From Pleodorina starrii (lineage: Eukaryota > Chlorophyta > Chlorophyceae > Chlamydomonadales > Volvocaceae), in assembly GCA_030267565.1 (NCBI GenBank), contig BRXU01000003.1, positions 2,402,001-2,466,000 on the forward strand: a DNA stretch of 64,000 bases, given 5' to 3'. A model generated the notes under the pieces. The model worked only from the letters and a program-made list of their open reading frames with translations, searched no databases and was not told the DNA's origin. A program made the position numbers and the translations under genes. Positions 52,206-63,974 of this stretch are shown here, piece after piece (position 1 is the first letter of the stretch; each line of letters opens with the position of its first letter).

Positions 52206-54395
52206 GCGCGGCGTGCTGGGCGCGAGACAGACCGCGGTCACCAACGCGCCAGCGGCCGGCTTCAGCCCTGCGGCGGTAGAGCCGTGGCCGCTGCCTTCGT
52301 CGCCGTCCTCCTCGTCCCCCTCCTCCTCCTCGTCCGCATTGGCGCCGGGCTTCGATAGCACCGCGGTTCAGGCGGATGTGCGGCACGGTGCGGCACACAG
52401 TGCTGCTCTCAGCGGGGAGGCTGTTGGGTCGTCCGGGCGGCTGCCACAGCACCATCAGCACCATCAGCAGCAGCAGCAGAGGGCTGACGACAGCCACACG
52501 CGGCGCCATTGGCTCACGGTACGTCCCCCACAGCGTTCGTGTTCCGGTGCGGGGTCGGGTTCCGGAGCCGGGTGCGGGGTGGGGCGGAGGCTCGGGTGCC
52601 AGGGCGGGTGGCAATCGAGTCAACCTGCGTTCCGTGCTTCGACGGTCTCCGTGACAGGCCGAGATAGGACAGCCGTGATCGAAGGTCATCTAGCAAGCAA
52701 GGAGCACGTGTTGCTGGAAGTTACAGCTATTGCTGCTGGCACTGTTTGCAGCGCGTCGAGCCTGCGGGGGCCTGCACTGCACTGCACTGCCGTGCCCTGC
52801 CCGGCCCTTCCCGGCCCGGCCCGACCCGGCCCGGCCCGGCCCCGTGCATGCGGACCGCCTGACCCTTTCCCTCGCTGCTCACAGGAAGCTGCCATTGCGG
52901 TCTTTTGCGGAGGGACTGCCGGGACAGTGGTAGGTGGTAGGTGCTGCCGGGCGAGGAGCCCTTGGTGTTGACCGTGTGCGGGGCGCGTGTGTGCTGCCGT
53001 TAGCGCAACGTCGTTCACAGGGGGGCAGGAGCCGACTGACTGACTGACGTGTACCCGGAAGTCCGTAACGGTTGTGGCGCCAGGTCGGAGGCGTAGGACG
53101 CAAGGCGACGGCCGGTGCCCACCCGCGAGGTCAGACGCTGTCGGGGTCTGCGATCCGCCGCGCATCCCCCGGCTCACCGCAAGCTCCCGTACAAGCTCCC
53201 ATTGGGCAGCGGCCCCAGCGAACCGCGACGCGGCTCTTGCCAAGCCGCGCTTCCTTGCGGCTGCGGTTCGGACAAGTGTGCGATATTGCATCTCGGCGTC
53301 GTACAGTCGGTGCACGTGCTTCTGTTGCCGTACTTCGGGTTGCGATGTCCGACGTGTGCACGCTCCGATCCAGGCCGGTGGGTCACCCCTTTTTCCCCTC
53401 ACCGCCGCCACGCAGATGTGGGCTGCGGTGCTGCCCATTGATGTGGCCAAGACGCGGCTGCAGACCGCCCGGCCCGGCAGCGAGTGGGATGTGGGGCTAC
53501 GGAAGCACTGGCTCATGGTGGGTGGGGTGGGATTGGCTGGGGGCCCTTGGCGGGGGAAGGGAGGGCCGGACCGGATGCCAGCGGGCACTGCGGAGCGCAG
53601 GCGCACTGAAGAACGGTGGCACTGCACCGCACTGCACGGCACTGCAGTGGGGAGGCACGCGACATCGCGGGGGGCAGGCTTGGGCGGTGGGGGAGGGGCT
53701 GCGGGGAGTTGAGGGCAGTTGGGTACACGGTCCGGCGCAAGCGGACAAGAGGACTCCGTTGAGAGGGGCTTTGGCTGTACAGGGCGAGTACTGTTTACCG
53801 TTCGACACCGTTCGACCGCTTGGCCAAGTCGGGAGGGGAGGGAGGGTATCTTGGTGCTGTTACTACTGGTACCGCATCAGCTGGGGTCGCCCACGTCTTG
53901 AAACGGTAGTGAGCGCATGGCGCCTGGGGCTACCGTATACCGCCGGCCGGCAAACGTCTGCGCTGGAAATTTTCGGGTGCCGTCGCAGCCCGCATGCCTC
54001 GGCGTGTGTCCCGCCGCGTCAGAGGGTGTGCCATTGGTGGAAACAAAGCGGGGGCTGCCAGTTCAGTTCACATTGCGCGGCGCGGTACCCCGGTACCGCT
54101 ATTTGAGTTCCGGGCGCCCGCAATCCCGAGCACCCCCCCCCCCGCAGCGCCCAAGCGCCCGAACACGGGCCCAGCTACGGTACTTCGCCCTGTGACCCGG
54201 CCCTGTGTTGTTGCCCTCCCAACCCGACCCGCTGTTCCTTGCCACCTTGCGCCGCAGCTGTGGCGGGAGGGCGGACTTGCGTCCTTGTACGCTGGGCTGA
54301 CACCGACGCTGGTGCGTGCTTTCCCGGCCAACGCGTGCCAGTGGCTGGCCTGGGAGCTGGTGATGCGGAATCTCGGCGGCGAGGGCGATCACTAA
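52206..54395 (+). pseudogene. Third copy of carrier exons 5-8 (no exons 1-4)
   Basis: Exon-equivalents 52206-52518, 52885-52929, 53416-53517 and 54258-54395, with all splice sites intact. Same considerations as the second copy. This is the copy closest to the next plus-strand TGTAA string (at about 55,410), which none of the three units contains after the stop. Confidence 0.85.
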
Positions 54396-54914
54396 GCGAC
54401 TGACTGACGGACTGACAATGAGAGGCGAGGGCTTACTTGAACTATTTGACTGAGCTGAACGGCTCAGCAGACACGGTCAAAAACGACAGTGTGGTTGTGT
54501 GCGGTTGTGTACGAGGGGGCGATGCGACCCATGGGACAGGAGGATGCGGACGGCACTTGGTATCAGGCAGCCTAGTTTTCTGAACGCGATACGAACCCAA
54601 TCCTCGGTGTTATTTATTATTTTTCGATTGTATCGGCAAAAACAGACTTGCCTTTCAAGGAGCAAGGCGGTTATTTTTTCCTTGTGCGGGACGACCGTGC
54701 CAGTCGGCGGTATTTGGAACGCCACAACATGGCGGTTGCACACCGATTTGGAGACTGCGTAAGCTTGTTCAGTGTTACAAGGAGCTAAAGCGGGCCTCTT
54801 GCCTCCTGCATTACTTCTCACCCTGTGCGCACCCGGTCCTGCTTTGATGCAGCAGCACTCTCCCCACCTGGCCGCGTACCAGGACAGCAGCTAAACGCAA
54901 CTTAGACGACAGAA

Positions 54915-55674
54915 ACCCTTAAAACGCTAGTGAGGCGCATCAAACGCATGGCCTTGGTCCCGATCATCAGGCAACCTAAATCCGCCGCGCGTGGCAGTTT
55001 AATACCTAGTCAGTCACTTTCTCACGTTCCACAGCCAGCAGAGGGATACATCATATCTATGAAACGCGGCACGTCTAAACCATGATCACGGTCATGGGGT
55101 TCACGGGAATGGGGTTCAAGGCCAAACTAAAACGGTACGAACGTACCCTAAATCGTGTCACGTAACAAAGTTAAAAACATCACCAGGGCAAATACGATAT
55201 GTGCGTCCAAGAGGAGTATCAAGACCTTAACAAACGTCTGGTGCGCCGCGCACGCTGCCCAAAGCCTCCGGGGTCTGCAGCTCATGTTGCTCTTTACGTA
55301 CTCTATTCCAGCACTAGTCACAGTACGAGGTGCTTTATCGGGCAAAGTATACGTCCACAGCGTAATGTCTTGTTGCGCTGTGCGTGTGCAAACATACTAG
55401 AAAGAATGTGCTTTGTAAACGCTCCCAAGTGAATGACAAACGCCCCGCCCAGCGCGGGCGGCCGCGCCCCGCCACTCCCCCATAAGCGTACGCGATGGCC
55501 ACGCGTGCATACATATACCCACACACTGCACCCGGCCATGACTATATCCGCCCAGTCATGCCCCCCATACACGCCGAGTCCCAGTCATCCACGGGCCGCT
55601 GTGGCCGCACCCGTCAGGCGCCGCGTCGCGCCTCCGATGCGGCATGTGCAAACCGCTTGAAGGGGCGCGGGGCT
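54915..55674. other. Convergent 3' region between the carrier array and the TPX2-like gene
   Basis: No coding frame seen. It contains a plus-strand TGTAA at about 55,410 that could end carrier transcripts, and the presumed 3' untranslated region of the minus-strand TPX2-like gene. Confidence 0.4.
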
Positions 55675-58600
55675 TCAAACTGCCGCGGCGCTGCAGACCT
55701 CCTCCTCCTCGCACTCCTCCAGCTGGCTGACGGGACAGCCGCTGGCCGCCAGGTCGCGTGCCGCGTCACGGGCGGCAGCGCGGATGGCCGCCTGCAGGTT
55801 GCTGCCTACGCTGCCGCGCGCGCTGGTGGGCCGCTGTTGGTTATACGAGGCGCTGGTCGAGGAGCGCAGCATGCTCTTGCGCACCGACGTCGGCGTCATC
55901 GACTTGGAGCCCGAGCTGAGGCGGGTGAGGCCGAAGCTGGTGGACTTGCGCAGCGATGCGGAGAAAGGGTCCACGTAACCCGCGCCGTCGTACACCCCGT
56001 TGCCCAGGCCGGGGCCCTCCTTGTCCTCGCGGGTCGCGACGGCGCCCAGACGCGCCACCGTGTGCAGCTTGGGCTCCGAGGGCGAGGTCACGGGGCGCGA
56101 GAGCGCGGGGTCAACACGGAAGGGCGCCGAAAAGTCAGGCATGGGCCGGGCCTTAAACTCCAGCGTCTTGCGGAAGTCATCCACGTTCATCTCCTCCAGC
56201 TCCTTGGCCTTGCGGTCCGCCTCCTGTGCCGCAGGATTCCGGCAGGGTGGGGGTGGGCACAACGGGGAATCCGTCAGTCGCGGCTCGCGGCTTCAGGTTT
56301 ATGGATCCTCGGAAACCTTGGCCATGGGACGAACATGACTGCAAAGGCAAAAAGTGTACGGCCCTTCGTATACTGGTCGCAAAGCGGGTGCCATAGCCCA
56401 AAACTCAAACTGAAGCCCGTCGGACCCGCCAGGGAACGCCCACTCACCACCTTCTCCTGGTTCGCTGCCTCCTCCTTGGCCTTCTTGGCGGGCTCCACGA
56501 CCTCGTGGTAGTGCTGGATACGGGCCTCGCTGGCGAAGACCGGCGCAGACGCCTTTGTGACCGGGCTCGGAGGCGGCTTCGGCGGCGTAACCGGGGAAGC
56601 GACGATGCGCGTGTCGAAAGAGCGGGCCTTGAAGCGCCGCGCCTCCTCATCGCGGGCCGCCTCCTCCTCGAGCTTCTTGCGCCTCTCCTCCATCTAAATA
56701 ACACCAGGCAGGCGGGGGCCGGGTTCGCGGGGGGGGGGGTCTCAGCAACAATGGCCTGTCCGCGCAGTCATGCCATGCAAGTGCAGCAACGAATGCACAC
56801 TCGCGAAGACGAGACGCAAGGCCTGTGCTCCAGTCCCACAATCTGTATCGCACTAACGCAGACATAGATACACCCACGCCACACGCGGTCTCTTCCTCCC
56901 GCAATACATCGCTGTCATTTTAAACCTTGGCCGACGCAGTGCGCAGAAGTGGGTCGGCTTGCCAATTTGCTCACCTTTTTGTTGTGCAGTTCCACGGAGG
57001 CAAGCTGGAAGGGCTCGAACACCTCGTTGGGATCCTTGGGGGCAGTCCGCTGCGTGGGCACAATCGGCCTGGACTCGTGCACGTGCTTGGGCACGGGGTT
57101 GCGCCTGCGGCGGGATGCGGAAGGCAGCCACGGGTTAAGCTGCGCGGTTCAACCAACCCTGCCTGCGATGTAGGACAGCAAAGCCAAGGGCTGCGGCGCG
57201 CGGCAGGTCTCAAGGAAAGACACCTCGCCCTAGAGCGCCACCAGTCCGCCATGTAATACCTTGGCAACCCCAGTCAGAAGGCCAAGCATCTGCCAAATTT
57301 CCCAACGCAAGGTCGCTCATGGGCTTCCTCGTGTCACCGAATGACTTGGGTCCCTCTCGGCCTTGCGACGGCACATCTATGCCCCGCCCCCCTTGTGCGT
57401 AGCTGTCCCTACCCGTTGGCCAGAAGATGCGCCCATCTCCAACAGTAAACAGCAACTCGATGCAGGGATGCCCCATGTGCGCGTAATCCAGCACATAACA
57501 TGGTCCGCCTTGCTCATTGGGCCCCCTTATCAGAACCCCACCCCTATGCTGGCTCACTTGAAGGCCTTCTCGCGCGCCAGTGCCAGCTCAAGCTCCACGG
57601 TGCTCATGGTGACGCTCTTGCCCCGCATCTCCGAGCGCAACATGAACGGCTGCGGCTTCGTCACGCGCTGGCCCTGGGGGCTCGTGAGCATGCTCTCGAG
57701 CTGTAGCGACATCTTGGTCACGCCCGCGTCTGCAGGGGAGCAACAGAGCAAGGGAACACGCATGACGCTCGTGCGATATGCAACGTTTGTCGGGTACTCC
57801 CGACTGCAACAGCGCAGCGCACTGCCCGAGGGACAACATGTTTCCTGCCAACTTCGGAGGGTTGTGTGCAAAGAGCGCGGCATGCTTACCCTTCTTGGAT
57901 TTGGCCTCCTCGCGGCCCGTCACGCGCGCGACGAAGGCTTGAGTGGGCGCCAGGAGGGTCGATGCCATGCGCGAAAACAAGGTGCGGCGCTTGCGTTGCT
58001 CGTGAGAATCCTCCTGGACGGGGGCCAGATTGATTGGCTCGGTCTCGATCTTCGAGACGCGTGCCTTGTGCGCGGCCGTGGGCCGCAAGTACGAGGGCGA
58101 CGACGTGGGGCAGGATGTCGCCGAAGCCAACCGCGGGCTGTATACGCTTGCCTCGGGGGACAAGGGCTCCGTCGGTTTCGCAAACATCGACTGTCGCGGC
58201 GACGGCTTGGCGACCGGCTTGGGCGAGGCGGCGGCAGCGGCCGGCTTGGGCGAGGTGACGGCAGCCGGTGCATCGGTAGGCTTGGTGGAGTCTGGCTTGG
58301 GAGGAGTGGGGGCCAGCGGCACATCGGCAGGCTTGGCCGGCGCTGGCTTGGGTATCGTCTGCTTGGTGGCCGAGGGCTTCGAAGCAATGGCTTCCGCTGG
58401 CGTGGCAGTGTCGTCTGTGCTGGCAGTGAACTCCAGGGAGGGTTGGGCGGAGGCGGGCTCCTCCACCACCGGCGCCGGCTCCGGGGATGGGGGCGGAAGC
58501 GGCTGCGGTTCCGATGCTGCAAGGATCTTCTTCTCGGACGAATAGGGGGTAGTGCGAGAGACGACAACGACCGCGGCGTTCTCCATGATCATGTCGAGGG

Positions 58601-59328
58601 GCTCAAACGGCACCGATGGCTCCTGCGTGCTCTGAACGGATACAGCCGGCACCAGCTTGGCGCCATCCTGCTGCTGTTGCTGCTTGAAGCTGAGATGCAT
58701 CGCCAGGTTGCCCGACTGGGTTGCATTGAGGTGAAGCGCAAGAGGGTCTGATGGCTTGGTCGAACCCGCACCTGTCGGGAGGGGTCCGAAAGGGCAAACG
58801 GCTTAAACATATCTTATCCTGTGGCAAAACGTGCATAATTCAAAAAACAACTCCTGCAAATTTCAGGCGCACAAAACCGTGCAAACGCTGCTGGAAGGTA
58901 TTGCAGAGGTGCCAATTGCTCGCTCAACGCCATAGACACACACGAATGCCTGAAAGCAACAACACCTTAACAACATGACCTCCTACGCATTTAATAGAAG
59001 GATTCATGGGCAGGAAGACCGGTGAACTTCCAAGCAGCTGACATGGAACAGCGGGGGGTTGTAGCGCGTCGCCAGCTCGCAAGGGCGGAGACCCACCAGC
59101 CACCATCGATGTGCAGATGTTGAGCACTGATTTGGCCTCCTCGACCGTGAGGTAGAGCTTGTCCTTGAGCTGGTCCACCGACACTTTCCCTTGGCCAATT
59201 GTTAGCGCGCTGAATCCCTGCTCCAGCGCCTGGTCGCTGATGGCATCGACAAGGTCGGCATCATCCAAAGCGGCCTTCAAACACGAACTCAGAAACTCGC
59301 GAGACTCGAGGGCAGCGCCCAGCGACAT
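55675..59328 (-). CDS. TPX2-like spindle/microtubule-associated protein
   Basis: Six exons on the minus strand: 59328-59097, 58771-57890, 57729-57558, 57104-56975, 56693-56448 and 56223-55675, totalling 736 residues plus stop with all junctions in phase. After an N-terminal segment (MSLGAALESREFLSS) comes a long Pro/Ala/Lys-rich disordered region. Then follow TPX2-type motifs: TKPQPFMLRSEMRG; PNEVFEPFQLASVELHNKK followed by MEERRKKLEEEAARDEE; and EADRKAKELEEMNVDDFRKT then EFKARPMPDFSAPF. The last matches the FKA-x-PMP core of the TPX2 family, whose members nucleate spindle microtubules and activate Aurora kinase. The Ser/Thr/Arg-rich C-terminus could be regulated by phosphorylation. The end of exon 5 could be 56451 instead of 56448 (one Val). 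Confidence 0.82.
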
Positions 59329-62018
59329 TTTTCCGATTCTCAAGCGAGGTGGGGTTAACTCAGGCTATGATAGGCTAGTTGGTAAATGTAGGCAGTGTTG
59401 TCTGTCTATTAAGGTCGGAATGGTGTATTGGGAATCGCGGGGCTGCGTTTTACGGGGACCCAGATGTACGATGATACGGCAGAAGTAGCTCTCGAGTCAC
59501 TCAGAAGCCCACCCAACCCCTGATGCGTCAAAACCATAAACCGTGTAACCGACTACTGATACGTAACATCTAAGAAAGCTGGAGTTTCCAATGGCGGGCT
59601 CTCAGAGAGCTTGGCGTGCGGGCGTCTGTTGGGTCCTTGAACAAGCCGGCGTCGCCGGAAGACACCCACGCGCAGCTTTGATATTACAGCGTCACTGCTT
59701 GGAGTGTAGTCTCATGTTTAACCCAATGCCCGGCTGCAGAACTTTACGTCGGGATGCGACTAGCTATTGACATCAGCGGGCCTGGAAACGGGAAGGCGGC
59801 CTCTGTAACTTGCGTGACAACCTGCGGGCTTAAATTTCCCACCCATTCTGTGGTGCGGTATGCTCCTGCGTCGGGAGTAATGTAGGTGACTTCCGGGCTA
59901 TCCCGTTAGCACGCCGACTGAGAATGGTCGACGCGCCAAGACTCTTTGTGAGTGGCAACAATATTCTATGTCTCGTGTGCGTGCACGATGGTGATGGTGG
60001 CGTCCAGCTGTTCCAATACGTTTTGTAGGTCCGAGTTTACAGTAACCAGTTTAAGGAGTTTGGGCCAGGCCCCTTCGGTGGCCAGTTCAACAGTGTTTGT
60101 ATAATTATGCAGGTTCTGCGGAATGCAAGGTGCTCCGCTGAGTTTCTTCCACCCGTCGCACCTACTCGGCCTGCCTCGAGCGCTCCTCGCGTCCCCACGA
60201 AGCGCCAAGCCTCCACACCCGGCGTGGTCCATCCACGAAAGCGGAAAGGCGTTTAGAAAATGGAATCAAGCATCATTTGTTGAATGCATACAAACACCTT
60301 GATGTGGGAGCAATAGCCATTGAGCTGTCCGTTCCCCTTGCCGTTGCCAGCCCCGTCACCGCCGCATCACCGTCGCCTTCTCATAAGCGCGGGCTGCCCA
60401 ACGCAGCGCTTTGTACCAAGCACAAATTTAATTACTTGCAGGCCAAAAGAGCAGCTGCCTGCGGCTTACGGCCGGGCAGCACGTGCCTTGGTAATCCCTG
60501 GTAATCTGACGCCGGCCCTCGCCGGCTTTACGGCCGGGCGCTTGTTGCCGAGTCGTCAGTACGCTTCACTCGACGGGGACGAGCGCAAACCCGGGGCACA
60601 AACTAACCAACGTTTTTAGCATGAAAACTGCGTCAGGATAGGTGCGAACGGCCTGGGTCGGGCTGTGGTCTGTCTCAAGTGCTGTCTCAGTTCGGGAAGG
60701 AGCCAGTGCTTGCCTCACGGCCAGGGTGCGTCCCAGCACCAGCAGGACGCGCAGTAAACCCTTCAACCGTGAACCGCCGAGCCCCTAGATAATGTTTTCG
60801 ACACACGGACACGATGCATGAGCTATGCCCTGCTATGCCGGCAGCAAAGCTGCACAAGGGACGATGGCGCTGGGCGACTGACGAGGACTGACTTAACTGT
60901 CACGTATGCTGTTGGCCCGCCTCATTTGTGGCCCGCCTCATTCAACCCACATCGGCTCATCGCGGCTGCACTCGGGGGCGGCTGCAACCTTTTGAGATAC
61001 ATCCTATTCGATGTCGTTTGCTGCGATATGTGTCATAACATGCACCGCTGCCCCTTCCCATTGGGTTTTAACGTAACACGCGACCCTTCGGCCACTGTTA
61101 CAACCCAAAACTCTACCTGGCGCGGTGCCTGTCAGCTGAAAGCAACCTGACTTCATCTCACTACCCATTTGGTAATGCCCCACCAACACGGACTCGAAGC
61201 CCTTCCCGTTGCACAAGCTAAGTTGTGCCGCCCGCCTCACGGCCCCGGAGCGGACGAGCGTGGCGGTGGCGGGCGGCGCCTTACTTGCGTCTGCAGCCGC
61301 AGCGGCAGACACGCACGCACATCGCCAACATCGCTGGAAGTACCCGTAGTTAGCTGCACCCGCGGTAGACGGAGCACCGACAATTCCGGATCTCACGACA
61401 CGTCAGTCTCCACCACCGACCGCTGCCGGCAAGCTCTAACATGCAGGCAGACTGGCTTGAGTTCCCCTTTTGGGGGGAACCTCAGATATGCGGGCGCCTG
61501 CAGGAGTGACCTTGGTCCGTGCTCCGTGGTGGTCATGACTGCTGTGTTGCGGAATGGAGAGCCCAAGGACTGGAGGGAACATTATACGAGGCTAGTAGCA
61601 CTAGGACGGCTGCAGGCTTAATGTCGATTGGGGCCACGCACTGGGCCCCCGAGACGTGCCGTGTTCACGTAGATCACGTAGATTTGGGTTTGGGTGGGAA
61701 CACACGACGATAACGACAGGCGTGGCGGTGAGGGTGGTGGCATCCAGGCAGCGCCTGGCTGAGCAACCAGTGCAAAACCGAGCCTGGCGGGCTGGTGCTC
61801 TCCTCATGGGGGCTTTGGGGGGGGCTTGTGTGAAGCCAACGCGAGGTGCGGGTATGGAGGGAGCGGACGGGTTGTGACAGTTCGACTTTCTCTGCCCTCG
61901 CGCAGTCCGCCGGGGCCTGGCTGGATGGCCTAGTCGCTGCCTATAACGCAGCGTTGGGGCCTGTGTGAAGCCGCCAAAGTATACAGCACTCCGTCCCTCT
62001 TGCTGCACTCCGTCCCTG
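59329..62018. other. 2.7-kb intergenic region without a recognised gene
   Basis: The first few hundred bases should hold the TPX2-like promoter. Beyond that, only weak minus-strand open frames were seen (59966-60232, 60566-60766, 61004-61396), none with a recognisable domain and none joined by clear splice sites. Base composition is less GC-rich than the gene regions. Confidence 0.4.
59966..60232 (-). CDS. Hypothetical 88-residue protein or terminal exon
   Basis: Open frame from ATG at 60232 to TAG at 59966. The second half (LHNYTNTVELATEGAWPKLL then VTVNSDLQNVLEQLDATIT) is not low-complexity and reads like a structured helix-rich peptide. No homologous family recognised; it may be chance. 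Confidence 0.22.
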   Translation of the reverse strand: MDHAGCGGLALRGDARSARGRPSRCDGWKKLSGAPCIPQNLHNYTNTVELATEGAWPKLLKLVTVNSDLQNVLEQLDATITIVHAHET

Positions 62019-62333
62019 TGTCACGACACACTGCGTAATTGACGCAGCGTGTCGAAAGCCTGGATTGTACGATCGACACCGGGAAACCCCTCCTCAGTCA
62101 AGGATGGGGTAACGCCACGGAATCTACTTCGGAAGACGGGATCCGAGTGCCGTCGCTCCGGCGATCACTGCCTGAGCGGGAGCTGAGTGCCGCTCGTGAT
62201 CCAGTACGGCAGGATCCCTAAGCCCGGCTAGGATAGAAAGGCCCGATCAGGCCTGCCCAAGCTCGAGTCACCTTTATCAGTCTGCAGGACGGCTGCAGTA
62301 CTCGATGTGCCAGAGACGCAGTGTGTCGTGACA
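62019..62333. mobile_element. 315-bp MITE-like element with 18-bp terminal inverted repeats
   Basis: Perfect 18-bp inverted ends TGTCACGACACACTGCGT at 62019-62036 and 62316-62333, flanked by a 4-bp target duplication CCTG (62015-62018 and 62334-62337). Just inside the left end, the sequence folds back on itself again (a 13-bp stem with one mismatch around AATTG, about 62,024-62,054). It has no coding capacity. The first seven bases, TGTCACG, and the 4-bp target size match the ends of the 9.2-kb retroelement at 11849-21055. Confidence 0.82.
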
Positions 62334-62835
62334 CCTGGCGTCCTAGGCAGTGAGGTGTGAGCTTGGAGCTGACCGCCCCCGAACGGGGCGGTAAGTGGTA
62401 CCAGCACAGGTGGCTTTCCTGCACCTCAGACGTGTCCAGCGCAGTGCACGGCCAGGTGGCTAACTGGCCCAACCCCAACAGGTCTGGAGTCCGTCGTAAC
62501 CATGTCTGATTACACAGCGTGATTGGGAGCTAAAGCCTAAACTTGCAGGAAGACGCACCTGGACTTAGGCACCAGGCGTGTTGAGCCGCGCGTTTGAGCC
62601 CCGCCGGTTGTTCTGGGGCGGGGGCTTGCGCGGGACGGCGGGAGCCTGCACGACCGTTTACAGTGTACGACTGTCTTGACGGAAGCATCCTTCGGCGATG
62701 CAAAGGGAAGTGTACCCTGCTACCACCGAGGTCTTTGCTCTCAGAGTGTAGATATACGTGCACGTCGTGCGCGCACTTTGGTTTGCCAGTTTACACATCC
62801 CATTTGACATTTCAGACGCTGGTAATGCTGCACCC
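62334..62835. other. Intergenic; presumed promoter and leader of the downstream gene
   Basis: No coding frame with family resemblance. It ends at the ATG of the plastid-type gene at 62836. Confidence 0.4.
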
Positions 62836-63974
62836 ATGAAAGCTCTCCCAAGGACAGGCTTCTTAAAATTTCGTGGAAGTAGCTCTACTTTAGCCTTCAG
62901 TTCCAGGTTTGGGCGTCAGCACTATGGCGTTCGCCGTCTCCGGCCAGTCTTTGCGGCAGCGGTTATATCACCTGAATTGACTGAAGACCATTCCGCAAAT
63001 GAATATGTGTCAAATGAGGAAATGGATGCGGAGCTTTTTTCCACCCAGGCAAGCCATTCCCTCTTCCTTCATCGCAAGTTAGGATGCAACGAGTTTCTCC
63101 CGGATTTGGTGTAATTGCCTGGATTTGATGTAATTGCCTGGATATTTGGGGAAATGGTCGTGCCCAGTTTGCGGTGGATAAGCCATCGACGGTCGCTCGC
63201 AGGCTTTGGTTGCCGACTACCAGTACGCACTTCGTTTCTATCGAGCACTGAAACATCAAGTGGGAGCATGGCAGGTTGGTCTGCATCCTGTGCGGCATAC
63301 CACGTCGTGCGATGTTCATGTGGCGACGGTGCGACAGGCTGGACCGCCTTACCCGTGGTGGACACGCCACGTGCTGATGCTCACATTATACGCGTTGACT
63401 TTGATTAATCCAACTTCAAACGGATTTCAGGACTTGCTCGATTAGCACACTGGCCTCCAGCACGGAACCGTGGGACAGCCCAGCTGCCACCTAAGTTTCG
63501 GTGCCCTTTGCGCCCTTTTCATCCCCCCTTACACAGTCAGCATTCTTGAAGGCGCACGGCCGACATCCCACTGCGGCTGACGCGGAAGCGCAGCACGGCC
63601 ACGAGTTCGCGCTGCTGTACAGCTCCTTCCTGGAGGTCCGCACCCGGCTGCTGGTACGTCGAAGATGATGATGCAGAAGCGGTAGCAGCACCAGGAGCCG
63701 CATAAAACCATCAACGTAACAACCGAACGGTTAGCCTAGCCCGTCCGAGCGACAGCCGTGCGTCCTGCCCCAACCAACCAGCGCTTGCGCGCGTGGGAAA
63801 CGCTGCAAACTCACGTCTTACTTAACCCACGCTCGCGGCGGCTTTCGCGCCCTGTTAACCGTTCCCCGCTTGCCGGGCAGGTCGAGCTGCCCCGACTGAA
63901 GGACAGGTTGACGGAAGGTGGAGGGGAGGCGGACAGCGGCGCTCAGCACCCGCATCGCCAACCCAAGCAAGGCG
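62836..63974 (+). CDS. Unknown protein with probable plastid transit peptide (5' part only)
   Basis: Four exons before the window edge: 62836-63048, 63203-63274, 63537-63653 and 63881-63974 (donor GTAGGT follows). All junctions are in phase. The N-terminus (MKALPRTGFLKFRGSSSTLAFSS) is rich in Ser, Arg and Lys and lacks acidic residues, as in chlorophyte transit peptides. The mature part reads ELTEDHSANEYVSNEEMDAE, ALVADYQYALRFYRALKHQV, FLKAHGRHPTAADAEAQHGH, FALLYSSFLEVRTRLLVELP, a mostly helical sequence. The first intron would start with GC (CAG|GCAAGC) rather than GT; otherwise the exon reads on about 22 codons to a stop. I do not recognise the family. The conserved-looking short exons and phase make a real gene likely. 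Confidence 0.68.

Larger units (their letters stand above)
44806..54914. repeat. Tandem triplication of a 3.37-kb unit with the carrier's last four exons
   Basis: Unit 1 44806-48179, unit 2 48180-51546, unit 3 51547-54914. Each starts GGGGTGTGGGAACATGG and ends CTTAGACGACAGAA. The units look identical apart from lengths of homopolymer and TGCC runs: one extra TGCC in unit 1, and C runs of different length near 47,396, 50,766 and 54,132. That implies a very recent duplication or ongoing homogenisation. Each unit holds half of intron 4, exons 5-8 and about 520 bp past the stop codon. Confidence 0.95.
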
